Shown here piece after piece: positions 16,743-25,540 of a DNA stretch of 64,000 nt. The notes under the pieces are model-generated. The model worked only from the letters and a program-made list of their open reading frames with translations. It had not been told where the DNA came from and did no database searches. Position 1 is the first letter of the stretch, and the number at the start of each line of letters is the position of its first letter. The DNA is taken from positions 62,001 through 126,000 of the forward strand of contig NZ_JBEXMJ010000002.1 in assembly GCF_040610475.1 (NCBI RefSeq), read 5' to 3'. The DNA comes from Actinopolymorpha sp. NPDC004070 (GTDB taxonomy: Bacteria; Actinomycetota; Actinomycetes; Propionibacteriales; Actinopolymorphaceae). The position numbers and the translations under genes are program-made.

Positions 16743-17678
16743 ATGGTTGCTCAGGTGGAGACGGCCGCGGGGCCGCGCACCGGTCCGTCACGGCCGCACG
16801 GTGACGCCGGCTTCGCGCGGACCGCGGCACGGACCGTGCGGGTCGCGGTCCTGCTCGCGTTCGTCGTCTTCTTCGGCGTTCCGCTGATCTGGCTGCTGCT
16901 CGCCGCCACGCGCACGAACGACGACCTCCTGACCGGCTTCCCGATCGCGTTCGGTTCCTTCCACAACCTGTCGACGGCCTGGCACCACCTGCTCTCCTAC
17001 AACGACAGCGAACTGCTGTCATGGGTCTGGAACTCCGTCGTCTACTCCGTCGGCGGTCTGCTCCTCACCCTGGTCGCCTGCGTCCCCGCCGGCTACGCGC
17101 TGGCCAGCACCCGGTTTCGCGGCCGGTACGCGCTGCTGCTCACCACGCTGGTGGTGATGATCGTCCCGGGCTCGACGCTGGTGCTTCCGCTCTTCATCGA
17201 GGTCAGCAGTGTCCGGTTGCTCGACACCATGTGGGCGGTGATCCTGCCGATGGCGTTCTTCCCGTTCGGGGTCTACCTGACCTACATCTACTACGCCACC
17301 AGCCTGCCGCCCGCGCTCCTGGACGCCGGACGAGTGGACGGCTGCTCGGAGTGGCAGCTGTTCTGGTCGATCGCGCTGCCGCTGGCCCGTCCGGTGGTGA
17401 GCCTGGTGGCCTTCTTCGCGTTCGTCGCCAACTGGAACAACTACTTCCTGCCGTTCGTGATGCTCACCGACGACCACAAGTACAACCTCCCCGTCGGCCT
17501 CGCGGCACTCATCCAGAGCGCGCCGGGAGTGCACCCGGCGTTCGCTTCCGAACTACCGATCTACGGGCCGGAGATCGCCCTCGCCGGTGTCGTCACCGTC
17601 GCGCCGATCGCGGTGATCTTCCTGTTCTCACAACGCTCGATGATCGCCGGGATCTTCGGCGGAGCGGTCAAGCAGTAA
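16743..17678 (+). CDS. Sugar ABC transporter permease (MalG type)
   Basis: The product has 311 residues from ATG 16743, chosen because GGGAAGGGCCGCAC precedes it; an in-frame TTG at 16716 would overlap the previous stop. About six membrane segments are visible, from VRVAVLLAFVVFFGVPLIWL to the last near VVTVAPIAVIFLFSQRSM. The ATPase-contact loop is DAGRVDGCSEWQLFWSIALP. It pairs with the MalF-type gene immediately upstream to form the channel. Confidence 0.95.
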   Translation: MVAQVETAAGPRTGPSRPHGDAGFARTAARTVRVAVLLAFVVFFGVPLIWLLLAATRTNDDLLTGFPIAFGSFHNLSTAWHHLLSYNDSELLSWVWNSVVYSVGGLLLTLVACVPAGYALASTRFRGRYALLLTTLVVMIVPGSTLVLPLFIEVSSVRLLDTMWAVILPMAFFPFGVYLTYIYYATSLPPALLDAGRVDGCSEWQLFWSIALPLARPVVSLVAFFAFVANWNNYFLPFVMLTDDHKYNLPVGLAALIQSAPGVHPAFASELPIYGPEIALAGVVTVAPIAVIFLFSQRSMIAGIFGGAVKQ

Positions 17679-17735
17679 GGAGTCCCCGGGGTCACCCTGG
17701 CCCCCGGTACAGCGCCTCGGCGCGGAAGGGAAACC

Positions 17736-19742
17736 ATGCCCAGCAAGCACTCGTACCACGGTGACAAGTCTCGTCGTCTGTCCCGCCGATCCGTGCTCGG
17801 CGGCACGCTCGCCCTCGGCGCCGCAGGAGTCGGTGCGGGTACTCCGGCGCAGGCGTACGCGGCGACGCCCGAGGGCCGCGACAGATCGTTCTGGCTCGCA
17901 CCGGACGGGAACGACACGGCGGCTGGCACCCGCAGGCACCCGTTCCGGACGTTCCTGCGGGCACAGCAGGCGGTGCGAGAGGCAGTGCGGGAAGCCCGGC
18001 AGGAAGGGCAGGGCAGCCGCGGCCGCGCGCGCGACGTCACGGTGCACGTGCGCGGTGGTACGTACGAACTCACGGACACCCTCGTGTTCACTGCCGCAGA
18101 CGGTGGCAGTGGCGACGCCCGCGTCGAGTACCGTGCGGTCGACGGCGAAAGCCCGGTGGTCAGCGGCGGTCGCCGCCTGCGGGACTGGCGCCTTCACGAC
18201 GCCGACCGCGGGATCTGGCGGGCACACGCCGGGAAGGACGTCTACGCCCGTCAACTGTGGGTTGCGGGCCGGCGAGCAGTAAGGGCGCGAAGTGGCTCGA
18301 CACCGCAGGGGTTCGAGGTCACACAGACCGGCTACGTCTACAGCGGCAGCGAGTTCGACTTCGCGTCTTGGCGCAACCTGCGAGACGTCGAGATCGTGTC
18401 GCTGCGACGCTGGAAGTCGTTCCGGATCCATGTCGACTCCGCCACCCCTACCGACGACGGCGTACGCCTGCAGATGCAGAACCCCGCCTGGAAGTACGCG
18501 TACGAGAACCAGCTTCCCTGGGGCAACGTCACCGTCCCCAACTGGATCGAGAACGCCTACGAACTACTCGACAGCGAAGGTGAGTGGTACCTCGACCGAT
18601 CGGACGGCTTCGTCTACTACAAGCCGAGGCCCGGTGAGGACCTGCGGACGACCGAGGCCGTTCTGGGCGTGTTGCAGACGCTGGTCGACATCCGTGGCAC
18701 GGCGGACGCCCCGGTCCGCAACCTGACCTTGCACGGTCTGCACTTCCGGCACGGCACCTGGCTCGATCCGAACACTAGCCTGGGTTTTGCGGCACTTCAG
18801 GGCGGCTACCACTTCAACGCGTCGGGCGGGCTGGACAAGCTGCCCGCGCAGGTGACGATGTCCCATGCGCGGGGCGTACGTGTGCACCGTTGCCGCTTCG
18901 AGCATCTCGGCGGTTCCGGAATCGAGTTGGAGAGCGGAAGCCAGGGCAACACCGTGGTCGGGAACGTCTTCACCGACGTCTCGGGCAACGCGGTCCAGGT
19001 GAGCGGAATCGAGGACGTGCACAAGGACCCGGCCGACACCCGGCTGATCGTGTCGGACAATCTTGTCGCGAACAACTACGTGACAGACATTGCGAGCGAG
19101 TACCACGGCTGCATCGGGATTTTCGTCGGCTACGCCGCCGCCACCACCATCGAGCACAACGTCGTTGCGGATGTCCCGTACACCGCGATCTCGGTCGGGT
19201 GGGGCTGGTCACACGATCCGACGATCGCGCGAGACAACCGGATCAACGCCAACCACGTCCACCACTTCACCCGCAACCTGATCGACGGCGGCGGCATCTA
19301 CACGTTGTCCCTGCAGCCGGGTTCGCAGATCCGCGACAACTACATCCACCACCAGCTGATCAACCACTACGACGACACACTCGTCTACCTGGACGAGGCG
19401 AGCGAGGGGTTCACGGTCGAGAACAACGTTCTGTGCAGCACACCGAAGTGGTGGCTGAAGATCTGGACCGAGTCCATCCGCAACAACCGGGCCGTGGGCA
19501 ACTACGTGGACCGGGAGGATGCGGTCTGGAACAACGGGACCGACAACGTGGTGGCCGACAACGTGGTGATGATCCGCGGCGCGATTCCCCGTGCGGCAGA
19601 CCGCATCGCGAGGACGGCGGGCCTGGAGCCCGCCTACCGCGACCTCCTCCCGTTCCCCGGCGCAGCAACACCGCCGATCACCGAGGTCCTCGACCCGGCC
19701 TACGAGGGCATTCCCCCGCTCGGGCCTCCCTGGACCCCCTGA
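17736..19742 (+). CDS. Tat-exported right-handed beta-helix protein, possible GH141-like enzyme
   Basis: The product has 668 residues. A Tat signal (RRLSRRSVLGGTLALGAAGV) ends near AQAYA. The mature start FWLAPDGNDTAAGTRRHPFR followed by VTVHVRGGTYELTDTLVF and SPVVSGGRRLRDW is typical of large parallel beta-helix glycan-active proteins. The middle and C-terminal parts repeat N-x-V or N-x-(I/V) turns (GNTVVGNVFTDVSGNAVQVS, IEHNVVADVPYTAISVGWGW), consistent with helix rungs. GH141 and related uncharacterised families have this layout; no catalytic pair can be named with certainty. It lies 57 bases after the permease gene and is probably the last gene of the operon, releasing the ligand of the transporter outside the cell. 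Confidence 0.85.
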   Translation: MPSKHSYHGDKSRRLSRRSVLGGTLALGAAGVGAGTPAQAYAATPEGRDRSFWLAPDGNDTAAGTRRHPFRTFLRAQQAVREAVREARQEGQGSRGRARDVTVHVRGGTYELTDTLVFTAADGGSGDARVEYRAVDGESPVVSGGRRLRDWRLHDADRGIWRAHAGKDVYARQLWVAGRRAVRARSGSTPQGFEVTQTGYVYSGSEFDFASWRNLRDVEIVSLRRWKSFRIHVDSATPTDDGVRLQMQNPAWKYAYENQLPWGNVTVPNWIENAYELLDSEGEWYLDRSDGFVYYKPRPGEDLRTTEAVLGVLQTLVDIRGTADAPVRNLTLHGLHFRHGTWLDPNTSLGFAALQGGYHFNASGGLDKLPAQVTMSHARGVRVHRCRFEHLGGSGIELESGSQGNTVVGNVFTDVSGNAVQVSGIEDVHKDPADTRLIVSDNLVANNYVTDIASEYHGCIGIFVGYAAATTIEHNVVADVPYTAISVGWGWSHDPTIARDNRINANHVHHFTRNLIDGGGIYTLSLQPGSQIRDNYIHHQLINHYDDTLVYLDEASEGFTVENNVLCSTPKWWLKIWTESIRNNRAVGNYVDREDAVWNNGTDNVVADNVVMIRGAIPRAADRIARTAGLEPAYRDLLPFPGAATPPITEVLDPAYEGIPPLGPPWTP

Positions 19743-19785
19743 CCGAACTCCGAAGGAGTCGCCGCAGCCGCAGTGAGGTCTGGAG

Positions 19786-19815
19786 GGCGGGTGCTCCCCC
19801 GTGCGAGCACCCGCC
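19786..19815. terminator. Hairpin between convergent beta-helix and binding-protein genes
   Basis: A 10-bp perfect stem, GGCGGGTGCT with AGCACCCGCC, surrounds a 10-base loop. It follows the beta-helix gene by 43 bases and can end transcription from either side. Confidence 0.65.
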
Positions 19816-19959
19816 TCCTATCAGCGAATGGCTCAGGCGACACCCTTCTGCTGCGCGCTGCACTTCACGCCCCGGCTTCCCCACCCTCTTCGCGTACGCC
19901 GAGTTGGTGTGGCCGTTCCGAGCGCGAGCGGGTGCAGAATGAGAGAGAGGCCCGAACGC

Positions 19960-21774
19960 TCAGGCGGGCTGGAGCTTGCCCTTGAACATCAACAGCGTGG
20001 TGAAGTTGTCGGCGTACGGCGCGTTCAGCATGATCGGATCGCTGTCCGGTGGCCACTCCTTGACGCGTGCGCCTTGCAGAGCAGGGTTGTTGCCGTAGCG
20101 TTCCTCGATCGGGATGATCGGGAGCAGCTCGTTGAACGCACGGGCCGCGATCGCGACGTTTCGTCGCTGCTTCTGCTCGTCCAGTCCGGCGCCGGCCTCG
20201 TTGACGACCTTCTCCAGGTCGACCTTCCCGAACGCCTTGGTGTTCTGCGTCAGCGGGAACGCGATTCCCTTGCCGCCCTGGTTGGCGGCGATCGGGATGT
20301 TGTGGGTGAAGAACGCCGCCACGAAGGAGAAGTGCGGGTGCGGCGCACTCGACGCCCCCCAGCCCTGCATGGCGAACTCGAACCGCCCCTTGTCCAGGTC
20401 GATCGGCTGCTGGGTGAACGTCACACCCCGCATGTTGAGCTGGATCCCGAACTTCTTGAGCTGCCGGGTGATGCTCTGCGCCGCGGCCACGTAGTCGAAG
20501 TACTCCGCCGGATAGTTGATCTCGTAGGTGGCCGGCTTTCCCTGCGGCGTGAACCACCGGCCGTTGCGCCTCGTCCACCCCGCGGCGGTCAGGATCGACG
20601 CCGCCTTGTCCTGGTCGTGCTCGTAGTGGTTCAGCCGCGCCTGGTCAGCGTCCGACAGCCACTGGGGCACCAGGATGTCGGAGAACCCGGCCATCAGCTG
20701 GACGGGCTTGTAGGAGTCACCGCCCACCTCGGCGGCGAGCCGGCGGTCGATCGCGTGTGCGAGTCCCTGCCGGGCCCGGACGTCCCTGAACTCCGGAAGC
20801 TTGTCCAGGTTGAGGAACAACCCGCCCCCGGCGTAGGTCGGCGGCCGGATGATGCGGAATCCCTTGCTGGTCAGTTCCTTCTCGGTGGCGGTCGGGAAGC
20901 CGTGCGTCGCGTAGTCGACGTTCTTCGCCAGCACCACCGGCGTCACGTCGGTCGTCTCACCGTTGAACACCGTGATGGTGTCGAACCTGATCCGGTCCGC
21001 ACCCCATCCCTTGTCGTTCTTGCGCAGGGTGAGCTGGGCGTTGGTGATGCTGCCGAAGTCGTAGCGGAAGGGTCCGCTGGTGAGCACGTCCTTGTCGGGA
21101 TTCTTCGGGCGGTACGCCTGCAGATCCTCGTTCAGCTTCTTGCCGTCCGCGTCGTCCAGGCTGCCACCGGAGTCGAAGAGTTCCGTTGCCCGCTTGGCGA
21201 AACCTCCGTACATCGCGTGCGGGAACACCGCCGCCCGCACGACGTATCGCTCGATCACCGTCGACGGGTTGGTCATGGTGAACACCACGGTGTGCTCGTC
21301 GTCGCCGATCTCCGCCTTGTTCACGAACTGCCACTCGGTCTGGCGCATCACCCGCCGGCACAGGAACGTCGTCAGCACGTCCTGGCCGGTGATCGGCGAG
21401 CCGTCGCTCCAGGTGAGCCCGTCCTTGATCGTGTACGAGAAGGTGCTGGTCTTCTCGTCGAAGCCCCACTTCTTGCCCAGCAGGGGTTCCCACTTCTGTT
21501 CCTTCCAGTACCACATCCCGCCCGGAAGGAAGATCAGGTCGAGGTACATGCCCAGCCCGATCGAGTCGGTGACGCCCGACATCAGGTTGAAGTGGCCCTT
21601 CGGCGGGACCTGGTAGGGCCAGGCACCGTGGAACTCCCGCGCCTTCCCGGACTTCCCGTCACCGCCCTTCCCGCCGCCCTCGGCGGCGCAGGCCGTCGTC
21701 GTGGCCGCTGCCGCCGTACCCACGGCCCCGAGGCCGACGAGTTCCAGCAGCCGCCGCCGGGTCAGACTCCCCAT
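19960..21774 (-). CDS. Family-5 extracellular solute-binding lipoprotein, orphan
   Basis: The product has 604 residues from ATG 21774. The signal has a Tat-like LTRRRLLELVGLGAVGT and Cys 29 in a weak lipobox (TTACA). The mature protein shows the SBP_bac_5 pattern: FSYTIKDGLTWSDGSPITGQ (ligand lobe entry), later DVRARQGLAHAIDRRLAAEV. It belongs to a different subfamily from the two other family-5 proteins in this window and resembles those said to bind oligosaccharides. The start is 2 bases after the stop of the PhyH gene, so the two are in one operon. No permease or ATPase is near. Confidence 0.9.
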   Translation of the reverse strand: MGSLTRRRLLELVGLGAVGTAAAATTTACAAEGGGKGGDGKSGKAREFHGAWPYQVPPKGHFNLMSGVTDSIGLGMYLDLIFLPGGMWYWKEQKWEPLLGKKWGFDEKTSTFSYTIKDGLTWSDGSPITGQDVLTTFLCRRVMRQTEWQFVNKAEIGDDEHTVVFTMTNPSTVIERYVVRAAVFPHAMYGGFAKRATELFDSGGSLDDADGKKLNEDLQAYRPKNPDKDVLTSGPFRYDFGSITNAQLTLRKNDKGWGADRIRFDTITVFNGETTDVTPVVLAKNVDYATHGFPTATEKELTSKGFRIIRPPTYAGGGLFLNLDKLPEFRDVRARQGLAHAIDRRLAAEVGGDSYKPVQLMAGFSDILVPQWLSDADQARLNHYEHDQDKAASILTAAGWTRRNGRWFTPQGKPATYEINYPAEYFDYVAAAQSITRQLKKFGIQLNMRGVTFTQQPIDLDKGRFEFAMQGWGASSAPHPHFSFVAAFFTHNIPIAANQGGKGIAFPLTQNTKAFGKVDLEKVVNEAGAGLDEQKQRRNVAIAARAFNELLPIIPIEERYGNNPALQGARVKEWPPDSDPIMLNAPYADNFTTLLMFKGKLQPA

Positions 21775-21776
21775 CG

Positions 21777-22583
21777 TCAGCCCTCCGTCCGCGTCGCGCT
21801 CCGGGCACGTTGCGCCCGGGCGGTCGTCTGCTGCCCGGCGCGCCATGGGTACTCCCGCGGCACCGCCACCGGCTCCCGCGGCGCGCCGCCCCCGACGATG
21901 TATGCGCGCCGGTGGTCGTCGGAGTGGTTTGCCGAGGCGTAGTGCACGGTCCGGTTGGTGTGGATCGTCGCGCCGCCGGGTGGAAGGGGGCAGGCGACGG
22001 CGGCCGACACGTCGATCGTTCCGGGCACCACTTCCAGGCCGTGCACGCGTGAGTCGCCGCCGATCTGGCGGTGCGGCAGCACCTCACCACGGTGGGAGCC
22101 CGGAATGAACTGCATGCAGCCGTTGTCGACAGTGGCTTCCTGCAAGGGGATCCAGATGCTGAGCGAGCGATAGGTGTACGCCGGATCCCAGTACGCCTCG
22201 TCCTGGTGCCACGGCGTCTCCGCACCATGGCGCGGCGGCTTGTTGATGGCGTGGTCGCCGCCCATCGTGGCGGTCGGCCCGAGGAGTGCGGTGAGCACGG
22301 TGCGCACCCGCGCGACGGTCTCGCTGCGCAGAAGCTCCGGTGCGTACTGCGACGGCTTCAGGATCTGCGGCAGCCGTGCCTCACCGTCGTCCTCGTCCGC
22401 CCCGGCGAGGTCGAACTGGTCACCGGCCGTTCGCCCCGCCCGGTCGGCGAACAGCCGGTCGTAGATGGCCCGCATCCGCGCCACCTCGTCGGCGGAGATG
22501 AACGACTCCAGGGCGAGGAACCCCTGCTCGTGGTAGCGGGCGACCTGCTCCGCGGTGAGGTTCCACTCGTTCGCATCAGCCAT
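21777..22583 (-). CDS. Phytanoyl-CoA dioxygenase (PhyH) family protein
   Basis: The product has 268 residues from ATG 22583. The Fe(II)/2-oxoglutarate site is visible: WHQDEAYW gives the H-x-D pair (H126, D128), and TIHTNRTVHYASANHSDDHR gives the distal His and the 2-oxoglutarate-binding Arg. WIPLQEATVDNGCMQFIPGS is the conserved NG-x(5)-PGSH region. Family members hydroxylate many small molecules besides phytanoyl-CoA, so the substrate is open. It is the first gene of an operon with the family-5 binding protein, which suggests that the imported compound or a derivative is its substrate. Confidence 0.9.
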   Translation of the reverse strand: MADANEWNLTAEQVARYHEQGFLALESFISADEVARMRAIYDRLFADRAGRTAGDQFDLAGADEDDGEARLPQILKPSQYAPELLRSETVARVRTVLTALLGPTATMGGDHAINKPPRHGAETPWHQDEAYWDPAYTYRSLSIWIPLQEATVDNGCMQFIPGSHRGEVLPHRQIGGDSRVHGLEVVPGTIDVSAAVACPLPPGGATIHTNRTVHYASANHSDDHRRAYIVGGGAPREPVAVPREYPWRAGQQTTARAQRARSATRTEG

Positions 22584-22657
22584 GCACCGACCGTATTCAC
22601 GATGTGGCGGAAGGGAATCCTCCCCGCTGGCCGCTACCGGCGGTCCCGTGACCGGCA

Positions 22658-22677
22658 CCGGCACTCGCGGGTGCCGG
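22658..22677 (-). terminator. Hairpin after the GAF-ANTAR gene
   Basis: A 7-bp stem, CCGGCAC with GTGCCGG, has a 6-base loop and lies 10-29 bases beyond the ANTAR stop and before the PhyH start region. No T-run follows. Weak support. Confidence 0.4.
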
Positions 22678-22686
22678 CGCCACCCG

Positions 22687-23424
22687 TCAGGGAAGTCCGC
22701 CGGTCTCGGCGACGTGGGCGGCGATGTCCCGCAACTTGCGGTTGCTGTGCTGGCTCGCGATCCGCAGGAGACTGAACGCCTGCTCCCGGTTGACCCGGTG
22801 CCTGGCCATCAACATGCCGATGGCGATGCCGATCTCCCGGTTGGTGGCCAGTGCCTGCCGGAGGTGGTGGATCCGGTAGCGGTCGTCGGTGACCAGCGCC
22901 AGGAACTCCCCGTACCTCGCCAGCGTCTCGACGTACAGCACCGCCTCGTCGTCGAACGCCTTCGGCTGGTCGGAGTAGACGTTCAGGCTGGCGGGCGCGT
23001 GGTCCTCTTCGACGGACAGGACGACCATGGAGCAGCTGGCCACACTGCCGACGCCGAGATCGGTTCCGGCGCGCTGGGCGAAGTCGGCCCACTGCTGCGC
23101 GGTGTCGACGTGACGGACGTCGGCGAGCCGGTGCGTCGCGTCGTCGCGGATGGCGTCCACGCACGGACCCGACGCGAAGGCGTACTGCACCTCGTCGGCC
23201 CGGCGGGCCGTCTCGTGCGTGGCCACCTCGGTCCAGAACCGGTCCTCGCTCGCGCGGGTGATGCTGACCCACCTGGCGCCGGGGATCTGGCGTACGGCGA
23301 CCTCGGCGACGGCCTGAGGGTATGGCGTTCCGTCGGCCGGCGGGGTTTCGGCCCACAGCTCCTCGAAGGCGACCTTCAGGAGCCGCACGACACTGGTCGT
23401 GGGTGTTTCGGTTGAGCGAGCCAT
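22687..23424 (-). CDS. GAF and ANTAR domain regulator
   Basis: The product has 245 residues. Residues about 30-165 are a GAF domain (ASGPCVDAIRDDATHRLADV is typical of this actinobacterial group). Residues about 180-238 form an ANTAR domain: QALATNREIGIAIGMLMARH followed by REQAFSLLRIASQHSNRKLR and then the DIA..V end. ANTAR domains bind twin-hairpin RNA and prevent transcription termination; GAF senses a small ligand or redox state. The gene is alone. No twin hairpin target was identified nearby. Confidence 0.9.
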   Translation of the reverse strand: MARSTETPTTSVVRLLKVAFEELWAETPPADGTPYPQAVAEVAVRQIPGARWVSITRASEDRFWTEVATHETARRADEVQYAFASGPCVDAIRDDATHRLADVRHVDTAQQWADFAQRAGTDLGVGSVASCSMVVLSVEEDHAPASLNVYSDQPKAFDDEAVLYVETLARYGEFLALVTDDRYRIHHLRQALATNREIGIAIGMLMARHRVNREQAFSLLRIASQHSNRKLRDIAAHVAETGGLP

Positions 23425-23508
23425 GCGCGGTCCAGCCTCCGTCTGGGCATTGAATGCCTGCAGATCGGCTGGATCCTCAACCGGGCCATCAGCATACCCG
23501 GGAGCGCG

Positions 23509-25461
23509 CTATCCGTCCGGAACGGTCTCGTCGATCACCCGCCACCGCTGGTTGGGTCCGGCGTTGGGCTGCCAGACTCCGACGACCGAGCCGTCGGCCG
23601 TCGCCTGCCCGGTGACCTCGAGGTTGCCCGGCCCGGCGACGTTCGCCATCGTGTAGGTGCCGTCGCCGGTCGTGGAGAGATACCACCGCGCCGCCTCGTC
23701 CGGTGACGCCTGCGCCGGCTCGAGGACGAGCGCCCCGGACCGCACCGCCACCTGACGGCCGTCGTGCGCGCGCAGGTGGTGGTGTTCGCGGTTGGTCCAG
23801 CCGCCGGTCAGCCGGGCCACGGTCCACAACTGGCCGGCGTTCGCCGCGTCGGTGGTCCGGACGACCAGGGCGTTCCGCCCGGACGGCTCGGACGGATCGG
23901 CGGCCAGCGACCTGCCGCTCTGCACGCCGACGAACCGGTACGTGTGCCCGTCCCGGAAGGTGGCCGCGTCCTCGGCGATCCCCGCCACGTCGGTCACCAC
24001 CATTGTGGTGACCGACCGCGGCGGCACCCGTATGCTCGCCTCCGCCCCGTCGACCGGGACCGGCGGGTGCTCCCGTAGTGCTCCGGACCTGTCGGTGACG
24101 ATCGCGGTGACCGCGCCGCCCGGACCGACGTGGTCGAACTTCGACAGGTCGACGCGCAGGTCGCGAGGGTCCGGGGTCGGGTTGGTGTGGACGAGGGTGA
24201 CCGTCCGCGCACCGGGGCGGATCGCCGCGACCGTGTTGGCGTCGTCGACCTTCACCAGGTGGTCGCCCGGCCGGATGTGGTGGGTGAAGTTGCGGGCGGT
24301 GTTGAACTTCTGGTTGGTACGCACCGGACAGGTCTCCGGCGTGTCCCGCGCGGTGCAGTCGAACGGCACCTGGATCTCGCCCCAGTTGCCGCCGAGGTCT
24401 CCCTGGCCGCCGGGCGTCATGTTGTCGTAGTCCTCGATCGGCTGCCAGAACACCCACGCCGAGGGCTCGAGCTCCCGCAGGTCGTCGGTGATGTGCTGGG
24501 CCAGGCCCAGTCCGGGCTCGATGTCCTCGAAGTCCTGGCCGTGGCCCCAGTCGCCCTCGACCTCCGACATCCACAGCGGCTTGCCGTCGGACTTGGCCAG
24601 GTCGCGGACCGCGGTGCGCCGGGCGGTGGCGTAGGTGTGCACGTTCAGCCTGCCCACGGCCGCCTTCACGTCGGCGGGATAGCTCGTCCAGTTGCGTACG
24701 AAGAGCGACGGGTTGGTCTCGTCCATCGCCGCGATCCGGGCGTCGGTGGCCGAGTCCTCCAAAGCTTCGGCAAGGGCGCGGACGACTCGCTGCTGGAGCT
24801 CGGGGCCGATGTGGGCGCCCTCCTGGCGGCCGCCGACCGGCCGGCGGCCGAAGCCGAGAACCGTGACCCAGTGGTTGGTGTTCGGCTCGTTGAACGGGTC
24901 GATGCTGTCCACGCGGATGCCGTGCGCGGCCTCCAGGCGTTCGGTGACTCCGACGACGTACCTCGCGAAGTCCCGGACACTCGTGGACTTCAGCTGGTCG
25001 GTCCACGGGAGGAACCCGCCGGAGACGTAGCCGGACCGGGTCATGAACCACGGCGGTGAGTTGCTGAACGTCTCCCACCTCGTGACGTACGGCCTGATCC
25101 GGTCCACCCACCAGCGCTGCGTGCGGTCGGCGTCGGCGTTCCAGTCGGCCGGGTCGTCCGCCGACCACCAGCCGACGTCCCTGCGGGTGGTGCCTTCCCG
25201 CGCCTGCCACCAGCCCGGCACGGCGCCACCGGAGCGGAGGTAGTCGCGGACGTCCGGAGCGTTGCCGCCGCCGATGTTGTAGCGGGCGATGTTGAGGCGG
25301 AGCCCGTCCTCCCCGAAGACCAGCCGGACCAGCGTCTCCCGGAGCTGGTCGGGGTAGTCTCCGGTGGCGTTGGCGAACCAGACCAGGCTGGTGCCCCAGC
25401 CCTCGAACGCAGGATGCTGGTACGACGGGTCCGGCTGGATGGTCGCCGAGGGGGTCGCCAT
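23509..25461 (-). CDS. GH30-type glycoside hydrolase with ricin-type lectin domain, no signal peptide
   Basis: The product has 650 residues from ATG 25461. The (beta/alpha)8 barrel has FEGWGTSLVWFANATG at the start, IDPFNEPNTNHW with acid/base Glu 192, and LWMSEVEGDWG with nucleophile Glu 300. This is the GH30 plan, close to the endo-beta-1,6-galactanase subgroup. A beta-sandwich follows, and residues about 515-645 form a ricin-type beta-trefoil (YRFVGVQSGRSLAADPSEPS, GQLWTVARLTGG, QRWRVID). There is no secretion signal at the chosen start or the alternative ATG at 25593, which is unusual for an endo-acting enzyme. It is divergent from jetA with 79 bases between. Confidence 0.85.
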   Translation of the reverse strand: MATPSATIQPDPSYQHPAFEGWGTSLVWFANATGDYPDQLRETLVRLVFGEDGLRLNIARYNIGGGNAPDVRDYLRSGGAVPGWWQAREGTTRRDVGWWSADDPADWNADADRTQRWWVDRIRPYVTRWETFSNSPPWFMTRSGYVSGGFLPWTDQLKSTSVRDFARYVVGVTERLEAAHGIRVDSIDPFNEPNTNHWVTVLGFGRRPVGGRQEGAHIGPELQQRVVRALAEALEDSATDARIAAMDETNPSLFVRNWTSYPADVKAAVGRLNVHTYATARRTAVRDLAKSDGKPLWMSEVEGDWGHGQDFEDIEPGLGLAQHITDDLRELEPSAWVFWQPIEDYDNMTPGGQGDLGGNWGEIQVPFDCTARDTPETCPVRTNQKFNTARNFTHHIRPGDHLVKVDDANTVAAIRPGARTVTLVHTNPTPDPRDLRVDLSKFDHVGPGGAVTAIVTDRSGALREHPPVPVDGAEASIRVPPRSVTTMVVTDVAGIAEDAATFRDGHTYRFVGVQSGRSLAADPSEPSGRNALVVRTTDAANAGQLWTVARLTGGWTNREHHHLRAHDGRQVAVRSGALVLEPAQASPDEAARWYLSTTGDGTYTMANVAGPGNLEVTGQATADGSVVGVWQPNAGPNQRWRVIDETVPDG

Positions 25462-25540
25462 GGGGACAGTGTCACCCCGGGCACCCCGGGTCAACCGGGC
25501 CGCGACGTCGTGTCGGTGATACCGCGTACGGTGTTGAACC

